A stretch of 64,000 nucleotides of DNA from Dawidia cretensis (GCF_018598175.1 NZ_JAHESE010000006.1:124001-188000), one strand, 5' to 3'; numbered from the stretch's first letter, positions 8,914-16,999 are shown. Notes: generated by a model not told the origin, from the letters alone. Program-made: numbers and translations.

Positions 8914-8980
8914 CTACTAAAAAGCCTTCTAATTGCTGAAATTAGAAGGCTTTTTTGTGTCCGACTGAAGAGGAATCGAA
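8911..8980 (+). repeat. Direct repeat copy 1: tRNA 3' end plus terminator (att-like)
   Basis: Seventy bases starting in the acceptor stem of tRNA-Arg recur at 11,230-11,299 with only four substitutions and no gaps. One change converts a stem pair to G-U, so the hairpin is kept. Together the copies bracket a 2.3-kb segment. A tRNA 3' end duplicated at the far side of a module is the classical footprint of site-specific integration, but no integrase gene is present. Confidence 0.8.
8919..8956 (+). terminator. Terminator of tRNA-Arg
   Basis: AAAAGCCTTCTAAT pairs with ATTAGAAGGCTTTT around a seven-base loop, followed by a T run: a strong rho-independent terminator directly after the tRNA. Confidence 0.9.
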
Positions 8981-9064
8981 CTGTATTGATCCGATATATC
9001 ATGGCGTCATCTTATCTAGTCCGGAGGAGAGGCGGCAGATAGAATTTATGACAAGCGTAGATTT

Positions 9065-9778
9065 CTACGAATCCCAACGTTTCACGGCTCTGATAATTTT
9101 CCATCTTCCTTCGATGAGTTGCAAAAGAACAATTTCACCGGAGCCGCATTTGGTACCACACATGTACTCGTAATATATAGCGGCTCGGGTGCCATCCTTG
9201 CTTAGACAAGCTGCTGAAAAGGTAAAAATACCATTGCCCTTCATGTCGTGGAGGAAGCCCCGTGACGAGGTCTTTTTGTATGGTACTATGTTGATATAGT
9301 CTACCTGAAATTCGCTTGCCTTCTTTTTTGAAGGAACAGTAAGCGAGTCTGCAATTTGATCTACAGAAACCCCCAGAAATGAATCGATGTGTGTTGCGCC
9401 GATATCTTCATGTATGAGATCAACCAATTCTTGCGATAAACCGGCGATTCGATAGCCAACACCAAAATCGCCGCTGAGGTCAAACGTACACGTGACTGTG
9501 TCTTTTAACGAATTGGTAATTGTGCGCTCGAATTTAAAGTAGTCGATAGAGTCTATTTCGCCATCAAAATATCGCCGATATCTAGTGTTCAATTCATCCG
9601 CGTGTTCTTTTGAAAGTGAAGTGCAAGAAAATATAAATCTGTGTGTCACAAGTTCGTCCAACACCTGGCTGTATAAGTCGTTGCCGGTATGCTCATTGGG
9701 AGAACGCACACATGATGAGAGGATAATACCAATGATAAATCCAGTTATAGTGAATTCTTTTTTTCTCGGGCAGATCAT
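9065..9778 (-). CDS. Lipoprotein of unknown function
   Basis: A 237-aa protein with a lipoprotein signal (GFIIGIILSSC, Cys23). The mature part is mixed alpha/beta; the C-terminus AIYYEYMCGTKCGSGEI...WKIIRAVKRW has a CGxxCGxG motif followed by a tryptophan-containing beta-strand, a tail I have a vague memory of from Bacteroidota hypothetical lipoproteins. Function is unknown. It lies inside the segment bounded by the 70-bp direct repeats and has lower GC than the flanking host genes, consistent with acquired DNA. Confidence 0.6.
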   Translation of the reverse strand: MICPRKKEFTITGFIIGIILSSCVRSPNEHTGNDLYSQVLDELVTHRFIFSCTSLSKEHADELNTRYRRYFDGEIDSIDYFKFERTITNSLKDTVTCTFDLSGDFGVGYRIAGLSQELVDLIHEDIGATHIDSFLGVSVDQIADSLTVPSKKKASEFQVDYINIVPYKKTSSRGFLHDMKGNGIFTFSAACLSKDGTRAAIYYEYMCGTKCGSGEIVLLQLIEGRWKIIRAVKRWDS

Positions 9779-10062
9779 ACAGCGTTAATGTTTACGCTAT
9801 TGTAAAGTCACAAATTCAAAAAGACTCTTGAACTGTTCATGGATTTTCAGCCTTTTAAGGAGGCGAGCAATTGTGACAATTCGTAGGTCTTATAATCCGC
9901 TTATATGTTAGGAGATTCCTAATTGTACTTAATTCCTGAATATTTCATTTGTCGAAATAACCATCTGATTATAAGTCATTTGTGAGGTTTTTATCTCTCT
10001 TCTGACATGATTTTTCTGTCAAAAGTGCAAGGTTTTGCCTAATTTTAGACCTAATCAAGAAA

Positions 10063-10290
10063 ATGGATCTAATTATTTTCGATAAAGTTTTCGCCTTGGG
10101 ACGCACGCGTGCGGCGGTACCTTTTTCGGCTATTCCAGAGCCGCTGCAAGAGGACTTTCGCCATTTTATGGTTGGTAGAACTATTACGAATAGGAATGGC
10201 GAATTCATTGCCTATCCAGCTGATTTCAGAGCATGGCTTGAAAAGCTTCGTAACGTTGGTGTAGAATTTTCTTCTGCGGCCATATCATAG
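10063..10290 (+). CDS. Small protein upstream of Fic gene
   Basis: A 75-aa product, not recognised. It contains a central segment FSAIPEPLQEDFRHFMVGRTI and a C-terminal helix DFRAWLEKLRNVGVEF. Its stop codon ends two bases before the ATG of the Fic gene, so the two are certainly translated from one transcript and may be coupled. That tight pairing suggests a partner or immunity role for the Fic enzyme, as in Fic toxin-antitoxin pairs, but the sequence does not resemble FicA antitoxins that I know and the Fic protein already carries its own inhibitory motif. Confidence 0.6.
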   Translation: MDLIIFDKVFALGRTRAAVPFSAIPEPLQEDFRHFMVGRTITNRNGEFIAYPADFRAWLEKLRNVGVEFSSAAIS

Positions 10291-10292
10291 GT

Positions 10293-11147
10293 ATGGATTC
10301 GAAACTGCATGACAAATTTCAACTCCTTGTTGAACTTCAGAAGCGTTATCTCAATACTGGCTCCTTTTCACGTTGGGGTGAAAAAGAGAAAGAGGTCATC
10401 AGAAACAACTTCACCTACCATTCAACAAAAATTGAAGGTCTTACCCTTACCTATGGACAGACAATTAAATTTTTGAAGGACAACATCGTCAGAGTGGGAA
10501 TGAGAATGAAGGATGTATATGATCTCAAAAACCACCGAGATGTTCTTGATAAGATTTTCTCCGCTTTTGAAGAAACTAGTCTGACTGAACAGACCATTAA
10601 AAGTCTCCACGGGGAGCTGATGAAGGACGATGCGCAATGGGAGGTTCAGGACGCTCTGCTGGCTGCAGCAGGTCACTATAAAACCGAGGATAACTTCACA
10701 TTACGCCCCAATAACCAATATCACATGTACCTCGATTACTCAAAAGTACCTGAGGCTGTTCGAACGCTGATTGAGGATACTCAACAGCAACTGGATCAAG
10801 GGCCAGCATGGAAGGCTGAACAAAACTATTCCAAACATCCACTTTCTGTCATTGCCGGTTTTCACTACAAGTTTTTACAAATTCATCCGTTTTCAGATGG
10901 GAACGGCAGGCTAACCAGGTTGCTGACAACCCTTCTCTTATTAAAGCATCAATTGCCTCCCATTATCATTAGGGAGGAAGAACGGTTAGTTTATTTTCAA
11001 GCACTGATCGATTCAGAAAACGATTCGTTACAAATGCCGATCGTTCAATTTTTCGCGGATAAGGTGATCGACCTTATGAAACAGCGAATTGCGTTATCCG
11101 AACAACGCGATACCTCGGCGCCTGATTTTAGTGAACCGTCTATATAA
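10293..11147 (+). CDS. fic: Fic family AMP-transferase, class II (auto-inhibited)
   Basis: The 284-aa protein carries the complete Fic catalytic motif HPFSDGNGRLTR (residues 198-209), which transfers AMP or another nucleotide moiety from a cofactor onto hydroxyls of target proteins. The N-terminal inhibitory motif S/TxxxEG is present as STKIEG (44-49), placing it in class II, where Glu48 blocks the ATP gamma-phosphate site. Bacterial members modify gyrase, topoisomerase IV or themselves; the target here is unknown. It is coupled to the 75-aa gene upstream and sits at the right side of the segment between the two tRNA-derived repeats, only about 80 bp before the second copy. Confidence 0.9.
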   Translation: MDSKLHDKFQLLVELQKRYLNTGSFSRWGEKEKEVIRNNFTYHSTKIEGLTLTYGQTIKFLKDNIVRVGMRMKDVYDLKNHRDVLDKIFSAFEETSLTEQTIKSLHGELMKDDAQWEVQDALLAAAGHYKTEDNFTLRPNNQYHMYLDYSKVPEAVRTLIEDTQQQLDQGPAWKAEQNYSKHPLSVIAGFHYKFLQIHPFSDGNGRLTRLLTTLLLLKHQLPPIIIREEERLVYFQALIDSENDSLQMPIVQFFADKVIDLMKQRIALSEQRDTSAPDFSEPSI

Positions 11148-11229
11148 GACCATAAAGGTAGTTATTTGGATAGTTCCGCCATTTTTTGAAAGTCTTGGTT
11201 CAGCAAGCACGAATGCAGCACCCACCGGT

Positions 11230-11299
11230 CTACTACTAAAAAGCCTTCTAATTGTTAAAATTGGAAGGCTTTTTTGTGTCCGACTGAACAGGAATCGAA
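11230..11299 (+). repeat. Direct repeat copy 2: tRNA 3' end plus terminator
   Basis: Second copy of the 70-bp repeat at 8911-8980. It retains a functional-looking terminator hairpin (GCCTTCTAAT with ATTGGAAGGC, then a T run) that would end the Fic transcript. There is no complete tRNA upstream of it; similarity decays within a few bases 5' of CTACTACTA. Confidence 0.8.
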
Positions 11300-11494
11300 A
11301 CGCCCGTAAGTATTTGCATATCGAGGTTCAATAAGCCTAGTTGTAGTCGCAATTTATCTTGCTGTTCATAAGAAAAATGCTCACGCTTTTTTGCGCGAGG
11401 AGATGCTGAGTGTTGCACTTTTAACGTTTATGCTGATAGTAGTGCCCGATGACGAGATAATGGCTTATAGATACAATACATTATTAACTGACTG
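11300..11494. other. Non-coding spacer without recognisable content
   Basis: Nothing convincing on either strand: no open frame with homology, no hairpin with a T run. It lies between the repeat copy 2 and the IS21-type end and could be leftover mobile DNA. Confidence 0.5.
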
Positions 11495-11622
11495 TACCGG
11501 TATCATTTGACCCACCCTACCGGTAATTATCTGACCCAGGCATTCCGGGAATAGTGTGACCCACCTGTTCCGCGAATGATCTGACCCACCGATTCCGGTA
11601 ATCATTTGACCCACCCTGGACA
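11495..11622 (-). mobile_element. IS21-family terminal region with five tandem repeats (relic)
   Basis: Five units of 23-25 bp follow one another (starts 11495, 11518, 11543, 11568, 11593), each ending in GACCCA and opening with a CCGG-like core. On the minus strand they read GGGTCA-N6-TNCCGG, the multiple terminal repeats typical of IS21-family ends. The block ends in ...GGACA, giving a TGT terminus on the minus strand at 11622. No istA or istB lies to the left, so only the end survives. Confidence 0.7.
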
Positions 11623-11878
11623 GGGCTGTAAGTCGAATTCCGTGACAATTTCCAGCATGGCAGAGCCTGTTGCAACCGGAAAAAGCTCAACGGCCGCCCA
11701 GCAGAAGCAAACCAGCTATCGCGTGCGGTTGGTCGACAGCACGGGCAACGAGGTGGCGTATGCAGAGGGGCAAGGGGCGACGTCACTGGATACTAGCTTA
11801 GTCCCGAATGGCATGTACTACTTGACCGCCACCGGAGAACGAGGATCGTTCAGTGAAACCATCGTCATCGAGCATTAA
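11623..11878 (+). pseudogene. 3' fragment of a secreted-protein gene (C-terminal sorting-like domain)
   Basis: The frame that emerges from the IS21 end encodes SYRVRLVDSTGNEVAY, then LDTSLVPNGMYYLTATGERGSF and SETIVIEH before the stop. This is the beta-sandwich pattern of C-terminal sorting or adhesion tails of large secreted Bacteroidota proteins (compare the tail of the chitinase at 48.6 kb). The start and the main body are missing; the gene appears to have been cut exactly at the element boundary. GC-rich, like host genes. A terminator follows. Confidence 0.65.
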
Positions 11879-11956
11879 GTGTCGCCATACGATGACCGAC
11901 AGGTGTGACGATACCGTCTGTTCAAGCCGAAGGTTTATCGCATAGTCAAAACATGT

Positions 11957-11994
11957 AATCCGGTAGCGTGCTCCATGCTGCCGGATTTTCTTTT
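11957..11994 (+). terminator. Terminator after the truncated gene
   Basis: AATCCGGTAGC pairs with GCTGCCGGATT (one T-G pair) around a nine-base loop and is followed by TTCTTTT, the expected rho-independent end of the interrupted gene. Confidence 0.75.
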
Positions 11995-12108
11995 AAATGC
12001 CCATCCCATCATCGCATGCAGGTGGTATCGAAGCTCGGTATACGCGACGTCATCCGCTCGGTCCAGCCAACATCATTCACGTTATACACCCCGAATTCTC
12101 TTCCATTT

Positions 12109-12452
12109 TTACACGGACTGTTTCCGGCTTTTGTGTTTATGATGGGCAAGCTCGCCCGGCACATCGCCCTCCGACTCGCCCACACGAAGAACGGTTTCCC
12201 CCTTACGCGTTGCTTCAGGAACCCGATATATTTCCGTGGGGCTCGCCCATCCGGCGACGTACTGTTCGGGCGGTAAAACACTTTCCTTCGTATCAATAGT
12301 ATATTTTTCACTCGCAACATGTCCCCAGGATACGGAGTTTGCCGTTGCACTATTTTTATTTCTCTCTTTTACAGGTCCACCGCAACCGAAAAAAAATGAG
12401 CAATAATTAAAATTGAATAAAGGAGTGATATCCTGTTCCTGAAAAGTTTCAT
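12109..12452 (-). pseudogene. Frameshifted small lipoprotein gene
   Basis: From the ATG at 12452 (minus strand) the frame gives MKLFRNRISLLYSILIIAHFF, a good signal peptide, but then soon meets a stop. The adjacent frame, entered at the eight-base homopolymer at 12389-12396 (T on the minus strand), continues FGCGGPVKERNKNSATANS and on to a stop at 12109. One added T would restore a lipoprotein with lipobox FFFGC. The C-terminal part is not recognised and may itself be degraded. Either a real pseudogene or a homopolymer sequencing error. Confidence 0.5.
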
Positions 12453-12508
12453 ACGCTAAAATTGGTTTTATCTTCATGATCTAAACGTACGCAACCGCTT
12501 GCCGCTTG

Positions 12509-12590
12509 TTGTCTGATGGCATTCTCGACCAGATTATTGTTGACCTGCAGGCTGGCGTCTGTAGATGTTAAGCTTATCCCAACGTCGGAA
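12509..12590 (-). pseudogene. IS66-family TnpC C-terminal scrap
   Basis: The minus strand encodes ASLQVNNNLVENAIRQ, preceded in another frame by RWDKLNIY. This matches the C-terminal DDE region of IS66 transposases (DGRLEIDNNLVENAIRP preceded by W..L..Y). Only about 80 bp with a frameshift remain, so it is inactive. Confidence 0.6.
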
Positions 12591-12646
12591 GCTATAAGCT
12601 ATTGTCACCTTCGGCTGTCTGGTGCAAGCGGCGAGCTGACGGCAGC

Positions 12647-14869
12647 TTATGAATTTTCGGGCAATTTCTCTAATAATTGGATCACTTCCCGTTGATCGGT
12701 TAGGTAGTATTGTGCCGTCGTTTGTCCCGGTCCTATTTTTAGTGTGTAGGCTTTGTCGCTGAGCACGCGAAACATATCCTCGTCTGTCTTGTCGTCGCCA
12801 AGGGCAAGGATGAAGTCGTATTTACCATCATCTGTAAATTTTTTGGCTACTACACCTTTATCGATTCCTGATACACGAATCTCTATAACTTTGTTGCCAT
12901 CCAAAACGTGAAGATTGGCATTTCGAACTAAATGATGCAAATTATCCAGCAATTCACGTGAGCGTATGAATCCCAGTTCTGCATTTACGTTCCGATAGTG
13001 CCAAACTAAGGTATGAAGTTTGTCTTCCACGAAAGAGCCCGGGCTGCGTTGCGAAAACGCATCCAGCATCGGCCTGATAAACGATTTCCAGGATTGATCG
13101 ATATCCTGACCGTATTGCCAGGCGCAATTCTTAAGCCGTATCCCGGCGCCATGCTCGCTAACCAAATTAATCGGCAGTGCTCCAAACCATTCCTGGAGGG
13201 ATTTTCCATCTCGTCCGCTGATGATGGTTACATCATTTCTTGTGTCCGAAGCCAATCGTGTGAGAAGTTCAATAAGGTTTCGGTCAGGCATTGCTAAGAT
13301 TGGGTTCTTTGAAAACGGAACAAGCGTTCCGTCATAATCCAGTAGTAACAAACGGCTATCCGACGATCTATATTCCTCAACAAGTTTATTTAAAACCTTA
13401 CCCGACAGATGTTTGGTTTGCTGTGTGCGCTGATGTTGTTTGGTTTCCTCCAACTGCCGTAAGAAATCCGCGAGCCAATGCGTGACAGTATAATCCTTTA
13501 GGCGTTGTTGAAGCACCTGAATCTTTTGTCGTTGTGTTTCCGCCGGCATAAGAACAGCCTGGAGGATCGCATCGGACATTTCATCCTTATCCATTGGATT
13601 TACCAGAATTGCCTCACCGAGCTCGTTTGCTGCGCCTGCCAGCTCGCTGAGAATTAAAACGCCACGATCTGTCTGACTTGCCACATACTCTTTGGCCACC
13701 AGGTTCATTCCGTCGCGTAATGGTGTTATCAATCCAATGTCAGCGACGTTATACATGGATACCAACTCGTGGAACGAAAGGTAGTTGTAACGATAGATTA
13801 TCGGCTGCCAGCCCAACGTTGCATATCGGCCGTTTATCCCTCCTATCTCCTCCTCGATCAACTTCTTTCGTTCATTGTATTTGGAAACAATCTGCCGGGA
13901 AGGCACCACCACCAGGATAAAAACAATCTTTTCCCGCCATTCCGGGTGATTCTCCAAAAAGGATTCAAACCCCGCTAGCCGATGGGTAATTCCTTTCGTG
14001 TAATCAAGTCTATCGACCGAGAAGATTATTTTCTTGTCGGCGAAGTTGGACTTGATTTCGGTCTTTCGTTCCATCACCTGATGAAGCAGTGCAGCGTTAT
14101 GAAATTTAGAGAAATCAATCCCAAGCGGGAACATCTCCGCTTTCAATACGCGATCGGGCAGAAGAATCGTTCGAAATTGGTGATCGTAGCCTTTCACCAT
14201 TTGCACAGTCTTGAGAAAATGCTGAACGTACTCATGTGTATGAAATCCAATCAAATCTGCACCTAGCAAACCTTCGGTTAGTTTCTCCTTCCACGGGCGG
14301 TGAAGCAATCTAAATATTTCGAATGATGGAAACGGAATGTGTAGGAAAAAACCGATGGTAGCATCCGGCAACTTTTTGCGGACCATTGAAGGAAGCAGCA
14401 TTAGCTGATAGTCATGTATCCAGAGAATGTCTCCAGGGGTGAGGGTCATTAAAATCCGCTCGGAAAATTGTTGGTTTACTTCTTCGTAAGCCGCAAATGT
14501 TTTATTATCAAATTCTACGAACGACGGAAAATAGTGAAAGAGTGGCCACAGCGTGGCGTTACAGAATCCGTTGTAATATTTATGATATACCTTCTTATCT
14601 ATGAATATTGGTTCGACTGTGTACGGTAGCTTTTCCAGCTCGTCTTTGTCGAAATCCATCCACGCTTTTTCGCTGAATTCTGCCGACCCAATCCAAAGGA
14701 TAGAGTCAAATTGTATTTGTCCATCTCGGTCACCTTCAAAGTAGCTTTTTAAAGCACTTACCAATCCACCGTCGCTCTCTTTGATCTCGGTTCTATTAGC
14801 TTGTTTTATTAACTGAAAGGGTAGTCGGTTCGAAACAATGATTAATCTTTTAGGAATCCGTTCAGGCAT
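12647..14869 (-). CDS. Bifunctional trehalose-6-phosphate synthase/phosphatase
   Basis: A 740-aa fusion of OtsA and OtsB activities. The GT20 half carries IIVSNRLPF, DGGLVSALKS, HDYQLMLLP, GFFLHIPFPSFEIFR, DRLDYTKGI and TPLRDGMNLVAKEYVA; it joins UDP-glucose and glucose-6-phosphate. The C-terminal half starts with the HAD motif LLLLDYDGTLVPF and ends with ALGDDKTDEDMF; it removes the phosphate to give trehalose, an osmo- and desiccation protectant. I start at 14869 because MPERIPKRLIIVSNRLP is the natural beginning of the fold; the frame is open 108 bp further upstream. An array of three 11-bp TTTAAT repeats lies about 98 bp upstream, pointing to shared control with the neighbouring stress and export genes. 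Confidence 0.93.
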   Translation of the reverse strand: MPERIPKRLIIVSNRLPFQLIKQANRTEIKESDGGLVSALKSYFEGDRDGQIQFDSILWIGSAEFSEKAWMDFDKDELEKLPYTVEPIFIDKKVYHKYYNGFCNATLWPLFHYFPSFVEFDNKTFAAYEEVNQQFSERILMTLTPGDILWIHDYQLMLLPSMVRKKLPDATIGFFLHIPFPSFEIFRLLHRPWKEKLTEGLLGADLIGFHTHEYVQHFLKTVQMVKGYDHQFRTILLPDRVLKAEMFPLGIDFSKFHNAALLHQVMERKTEIKSNFADKKIIFSVDRLDYTKGITHRLAGFESFLENHPEWREKIVFILVVVPSRQIVSKYNERKKLIEEEIGGINGRYATLGWQPIIYRYNYLSFHELVSMYNVADIGLITPLRDGMNLVAKEYVASQTDRGVLILSELAGAANELGEAILVNPMDKDEMSDAILQAVLMPAETQRQKIQVLQQRLKDYTVTHWLADFLRQLEETKQHQRTQQTKHLSGKVLNKLVEEYRSSDSRLLLLDYDGTLVPFSKNPILAMPDRNLIELLTRLASDTRNDVTIISGRDGKSLQEWFGALPINLVSEHGAGIRLKNCAWQYGQDIDQSWKSFIRPMLDAFSQRSPGSFVEDKLHTLVWHYRNVNAELGFIRSRELLDNLHHLVRNANLHVLDGNKVIEIRVSGIDKGVVAKKFTDDGKYDFILALGDDKTDEDMFRVLSDKAYTLKIGPGQTTAQYYLTDQREVIQLLEKLPENS

Positions 14870-14966
14870 AATGTTACTTACTTGAAGAAAAATCCACTGC
14901 CAATCGTTTCTGAGTGAATAAGCTATAAAGGTAGCCAGGTATGGTCCCGAACCGGATGCTGAGGAC

Positions 14967-14994
14967 ATTAAAAGCATATTAAAAGGACATTAAA
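14967..14994 (-). promoter_or_regulatory. 11-bp direct-repeat operator, site A (otsBA)
   Basis: Three TTTAAT hexamers on the minus strand start exactly 11 bp apart (N5 spacers gtcct and atgct). They lie about 98 bp upstream of the trehalose gene and in its orientation. Eleven-base direct repeats are the usual layout for OmpR/PhoB-type dimers binding along one face of DNA. Confidence 0.65.
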
Positions 14995-15140
14995 ATGCCA
15001 AATTGCCACTACGTGTATGAATCCCCCTTCTGTGAGTATATACTTTGTTTATGTCTTATACATCTGACCGTCATTATCTGGTCAACGTCAAACGTAATCG
15101 AAAGCTGTAGCAGCATAGCAGGTGTCATCCGCATGCCGGG

Positions 15141-15168
15141 ATTAAAACGAAGTTAAATCGACATTAAA
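15141..15168 (-). promoter_or_regulatory. 11-bp direct-repeat operator, site B (CHASE3 gene)
   Basis: ATTAAA, GTTAAA and ATTAAA at 15141, 15152 and 15163 (TTTAAT/TTTAAC on the minus strand), again with exact 11-bp period. It ends 15 bp before the predicted -33 of the downstream sensor operon. Confidence 0.65.
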
Positions 15169-15182
15169 GTGATCGCGAAGGG

Positions 15183-15213
15183 TTTATTCTACCTGTAAAT
15201 GACGGTAGTTTTG
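15183..15213 (+). promoter_or_regulatory. Candidate promoter of the sensor/two-component operon
   Basis: TTTA at 15183-15186 and TAGTTTTG at 15206-15213 are separated by 19 bp, close to the Bacteroidota consensus. The predicted start of transcription almost coincides with the ATG at 15218, which would make the mRNA leaderless or the call wrong. Confidence 0.4.
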
Positions 15214-15217
15214 ACCC

Positions 15218-15796
15218 ATGGCGTATCTGGCAAAGCGACACGCAAATTACACGAGATGCTTTCGATCTTTTCTGATCGGCATCTGTATCGCGTCGGTATT
15301 TACCGCTGGCGTGCTATACGTACGCCATATTCAAACGCGCCAGATTTCAGAGAACGTAGCGCAATTGTCACGATCGGCTAAAATTGCGAATGGTAGTGAT
15401 CGATTTCAACGGAATTTCAGAAGAATGGCTGGGGGGCTTCGCAATTACCTCTCGACTGGCAATGTCACCTCACGCCATATCTACGAGGAAGCGGTTGCTG
15501 ATAACAACATGGTACTTCATGAATTAGGAACAGTGGTGCCGGATGGGTCCGAGCAAAAGATATTGCTGGACGACATACGGGAATTACAGCAATATTGGAT
15601 CGACGAAGTGGCATCGCCGCTGCTTAAGGTCAGGGAGGCGATTGTCGATGAGCAGGGCGAGCGCTACTTTCAAGAGTTGTGCAGGCAAAAGCAAGTAAGA
15701 AAGTTGGAAGTGGATGTAGGATTAAGTCTTCAAAGAAAGTTTTCTGATCTTCTCCTCCACACCCGTGAGGCTTACTTGTCCGGGCCGGCAAACTGA
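15218..15796 (+). CDS. Single-pass membrane sensor protein, CHASE3-like, without kinase domain
   Basis: A 192-aa protein with one N-terminal membrane helix (about residues 17-35) and an extracytoplasmic helical domain. The stretch FRRMAGGLRNYLSTGNVTSRHIYEEAV resembles the RGYLLTG core of CHASE3 sensor domains. In the usual architecture CHASE3 is followed by a second helix and a kinase; here the protein ends after the helices (TREAYLSGPAN). It begins an apparent operon with a CheY-like receiver 28 bp downstream, an OmpR regulator and a histidine kinase, so it may deliver a signal to that kinase. It may alternatively be a remnant of a larger sensor kinase. Assignment rests on pattern only. Confidence 0.55.
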   Translation: MAYLAKRHANYTRCFRSFLIGICIASVFTAGVLYVRHIQTRQISENVAQLSRSAKIANGSDRFQRNFRRMAGGLRNYLSTGNVTSRHIYEEAVADNNMVLHELGTVVPDGSEQKILLDDIRELQQYWIDEVASPLLKVREAIVDEQGERYFQELCRQKQVRKLEVDVGLSLQRKFSDLLLHTREAYLSGPAN

Positions 15797-15824
15797 CATA
15801 TTTTTTTTTCAAACACTGGAACCA

Positions 15825-16247
15825 ATGACATCCATGCAACGCGTTATTCATATCATGGTAGTTGAAGACGATGTGTTAGACCAAATGGAAATCAGACGCA
15901 CGCTGGAAAAAAGGGGCATTCTTCATCGTCTCACGATCGCGGGCACGGCAGAGGATGCACTCGATAAGCTTCAGTCATACGGCGAATATGCCGACGAGCT
16001 ACCAGATGTTATCCTGCTGGATCTCGATTTGCCAAAAATGAGTGGACTTGATCTCCATGCGCATTTGCGAAAACATAAACTCTGGCGCAATATCAAGACG
16101 TTTGTGCTTACCGGCGCGGACGGACGCGAAGAGGCCGCCGCGGTTGTGCAACAGGGCATTGCCGGTGTCATTACTAAACCCTTGCGCCTCGAAAATCCCT
16201 TTTCGAGCGGTGCATTCAATTTAATGATTGATTTGATGAACATCTGA
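15825..16247 (+). CDS. Single-domain response regulator (CheY/Rcp-like)
   Basis: A 140-aa receiver with the acidic pair VVEDD (Asp15, Asp16), phosphoacceptor Asp66 in VILLDLDLPKMSG, the switch threonine in FVLTGAD and the lysine in ITKP. The position after the phosphosite and the long alpha4 loop recall Rcp1-type receivers that pair with phytochrome-like kinases. There is no output domain, so it probably relays phosphate or modulates a kinase. I chose the ATG at 15825; a longer in-frame start would overlap the previous gene. It belongs to the CHASE3-receiver-OmpR-kinase series. Confidence 0.88.
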   Translation: MTSMQRVIHIMVVEDDVLDQMEIRRTLEKRGILHRLTIAGTAEDALDKLQSYGEYADELPDVILLDLDLPKMSGLDLHAHLRKHKLWRNIKTFVLTGADGREEAAAVVQQGIAGVITKPLRLENPFSSGAFNLMIDLMNI

Positions 16248-16315
16248 TACCGATTTCCAAAGGCAAAAGTTCTGAGATGCTTTGCCTTCCCGCCGGAATT
16301 GGTAAATTGACAGGC

Positions 16316-16999
16316 ATGAAAGTGCTTGTTATTGAAGACGAGGTACAGGTATCAAACCTGATAAAGCAAGGCCTGGAGGAACAATCTTTTCAAGTAGATG
16401 TTGCCTATGATGGCAGCATCGGCAAAAGGCTGGCGCTGAGCCGGGACTACGACGTCGTTTTACTCGACATCGTCATTCCGGGCATAAATGGTTTTGATCT
16501 TTGCCAAATACTGAAACATGAAAAGCCAGCAACGCCTATATTGATGCTTACAACGCTTGGTACGACCGCTGACAAAGTGACTGGCTTCGAAGCTGGGGCG
16601 GACGACTATCTACTGAAACCATTTGAATTTGAGGAGTTGACGGCACGTTTACGCGCATTGGCAAGAAGGCCAGCCTTTGCCGGTGTGACCCATGGCAGCC
16701 TACTCCGGTATGAGGATTTAAGATTGGACCTTGAAAAAAAGGTCGCCACACGGTCGGACAAGGTCATCAAGCTGTCCGCAAAGGAGTTTACGTTGCTTGA
16801 ATTTTTCATGCGGAATCCTGAGCGAGTAGTTTCGCGCGCTGAGCTTGCTGACAAAATATGGGGTATCCGTTTCGAAACGGGGACCAACGTTGTTGAAGTC
16901 TATATCAATATGCTACGAAACAAGATCGACCGCGGGTTCACTGTTAAATTTCTGCATACGCGTATTGGCATGGGGTATGTCTTAAGCAAAGACGAATGA
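16316..16999 (+). CDS. OmpR/PhoB-family response regulator
   Basis: A 227-aa two-domain regulator. The receiver has IEDE at the start, phosphoacceptor Asp51 in VVLLDIVIPGING, and the lysine in DYLLKPF. A winged-helix DNA-binding domain follows (residues about 130-225, KEFTLLEFFMRNPERVVSRAELADKIWG... VEVYINMLRNKID... RTRIGMGYVL-type end). Its stop overlaps the kinase start by four bases, so the pair is a true two-component system. It is the best candidate to bind the 11-bp TTTAAT arrays nearby. Similar CusR/CopR-type regulators often control RND efflux operons such as the one at 19-25 kb. Start at 16316 because MKVLVIEDE is the canonical opening. Confidence 0.93.
   Translation: MKVLVIEDEVQVSNLIKQGLEEQSFQVDVAYDGSIGKRLALSRDYDVVLLDIVIPGINGFDLCQILKHEKPATPILMLTTLGTTADKVTGFEAGADDYLLKPFEFEELTARLRALARRPAFAGVTHGSLLRYEDLRLDLEKKVATRSDKVIKLSAKEFTLLEFFMRNPERVVSRAELADKIWGIRFETGTNVVEVYINMLRNKIDRGFTVKFLHTRIGMGYVLSKDE

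Noticed and set aside
11230-11240. A second tRNA-Arg at the repeat copy 2
   Set aside because: Only the last bases of the acceptor region match; there is no D arm, anticodon arm or T arm upstream.
11968-12350. Overlapping open frames of about 100 codons on both strands
   Set aside because: They overlap the frameshifted lipoprotein gene and have no recognisable sequence; the minus-strand lipoprotein explanation is better.
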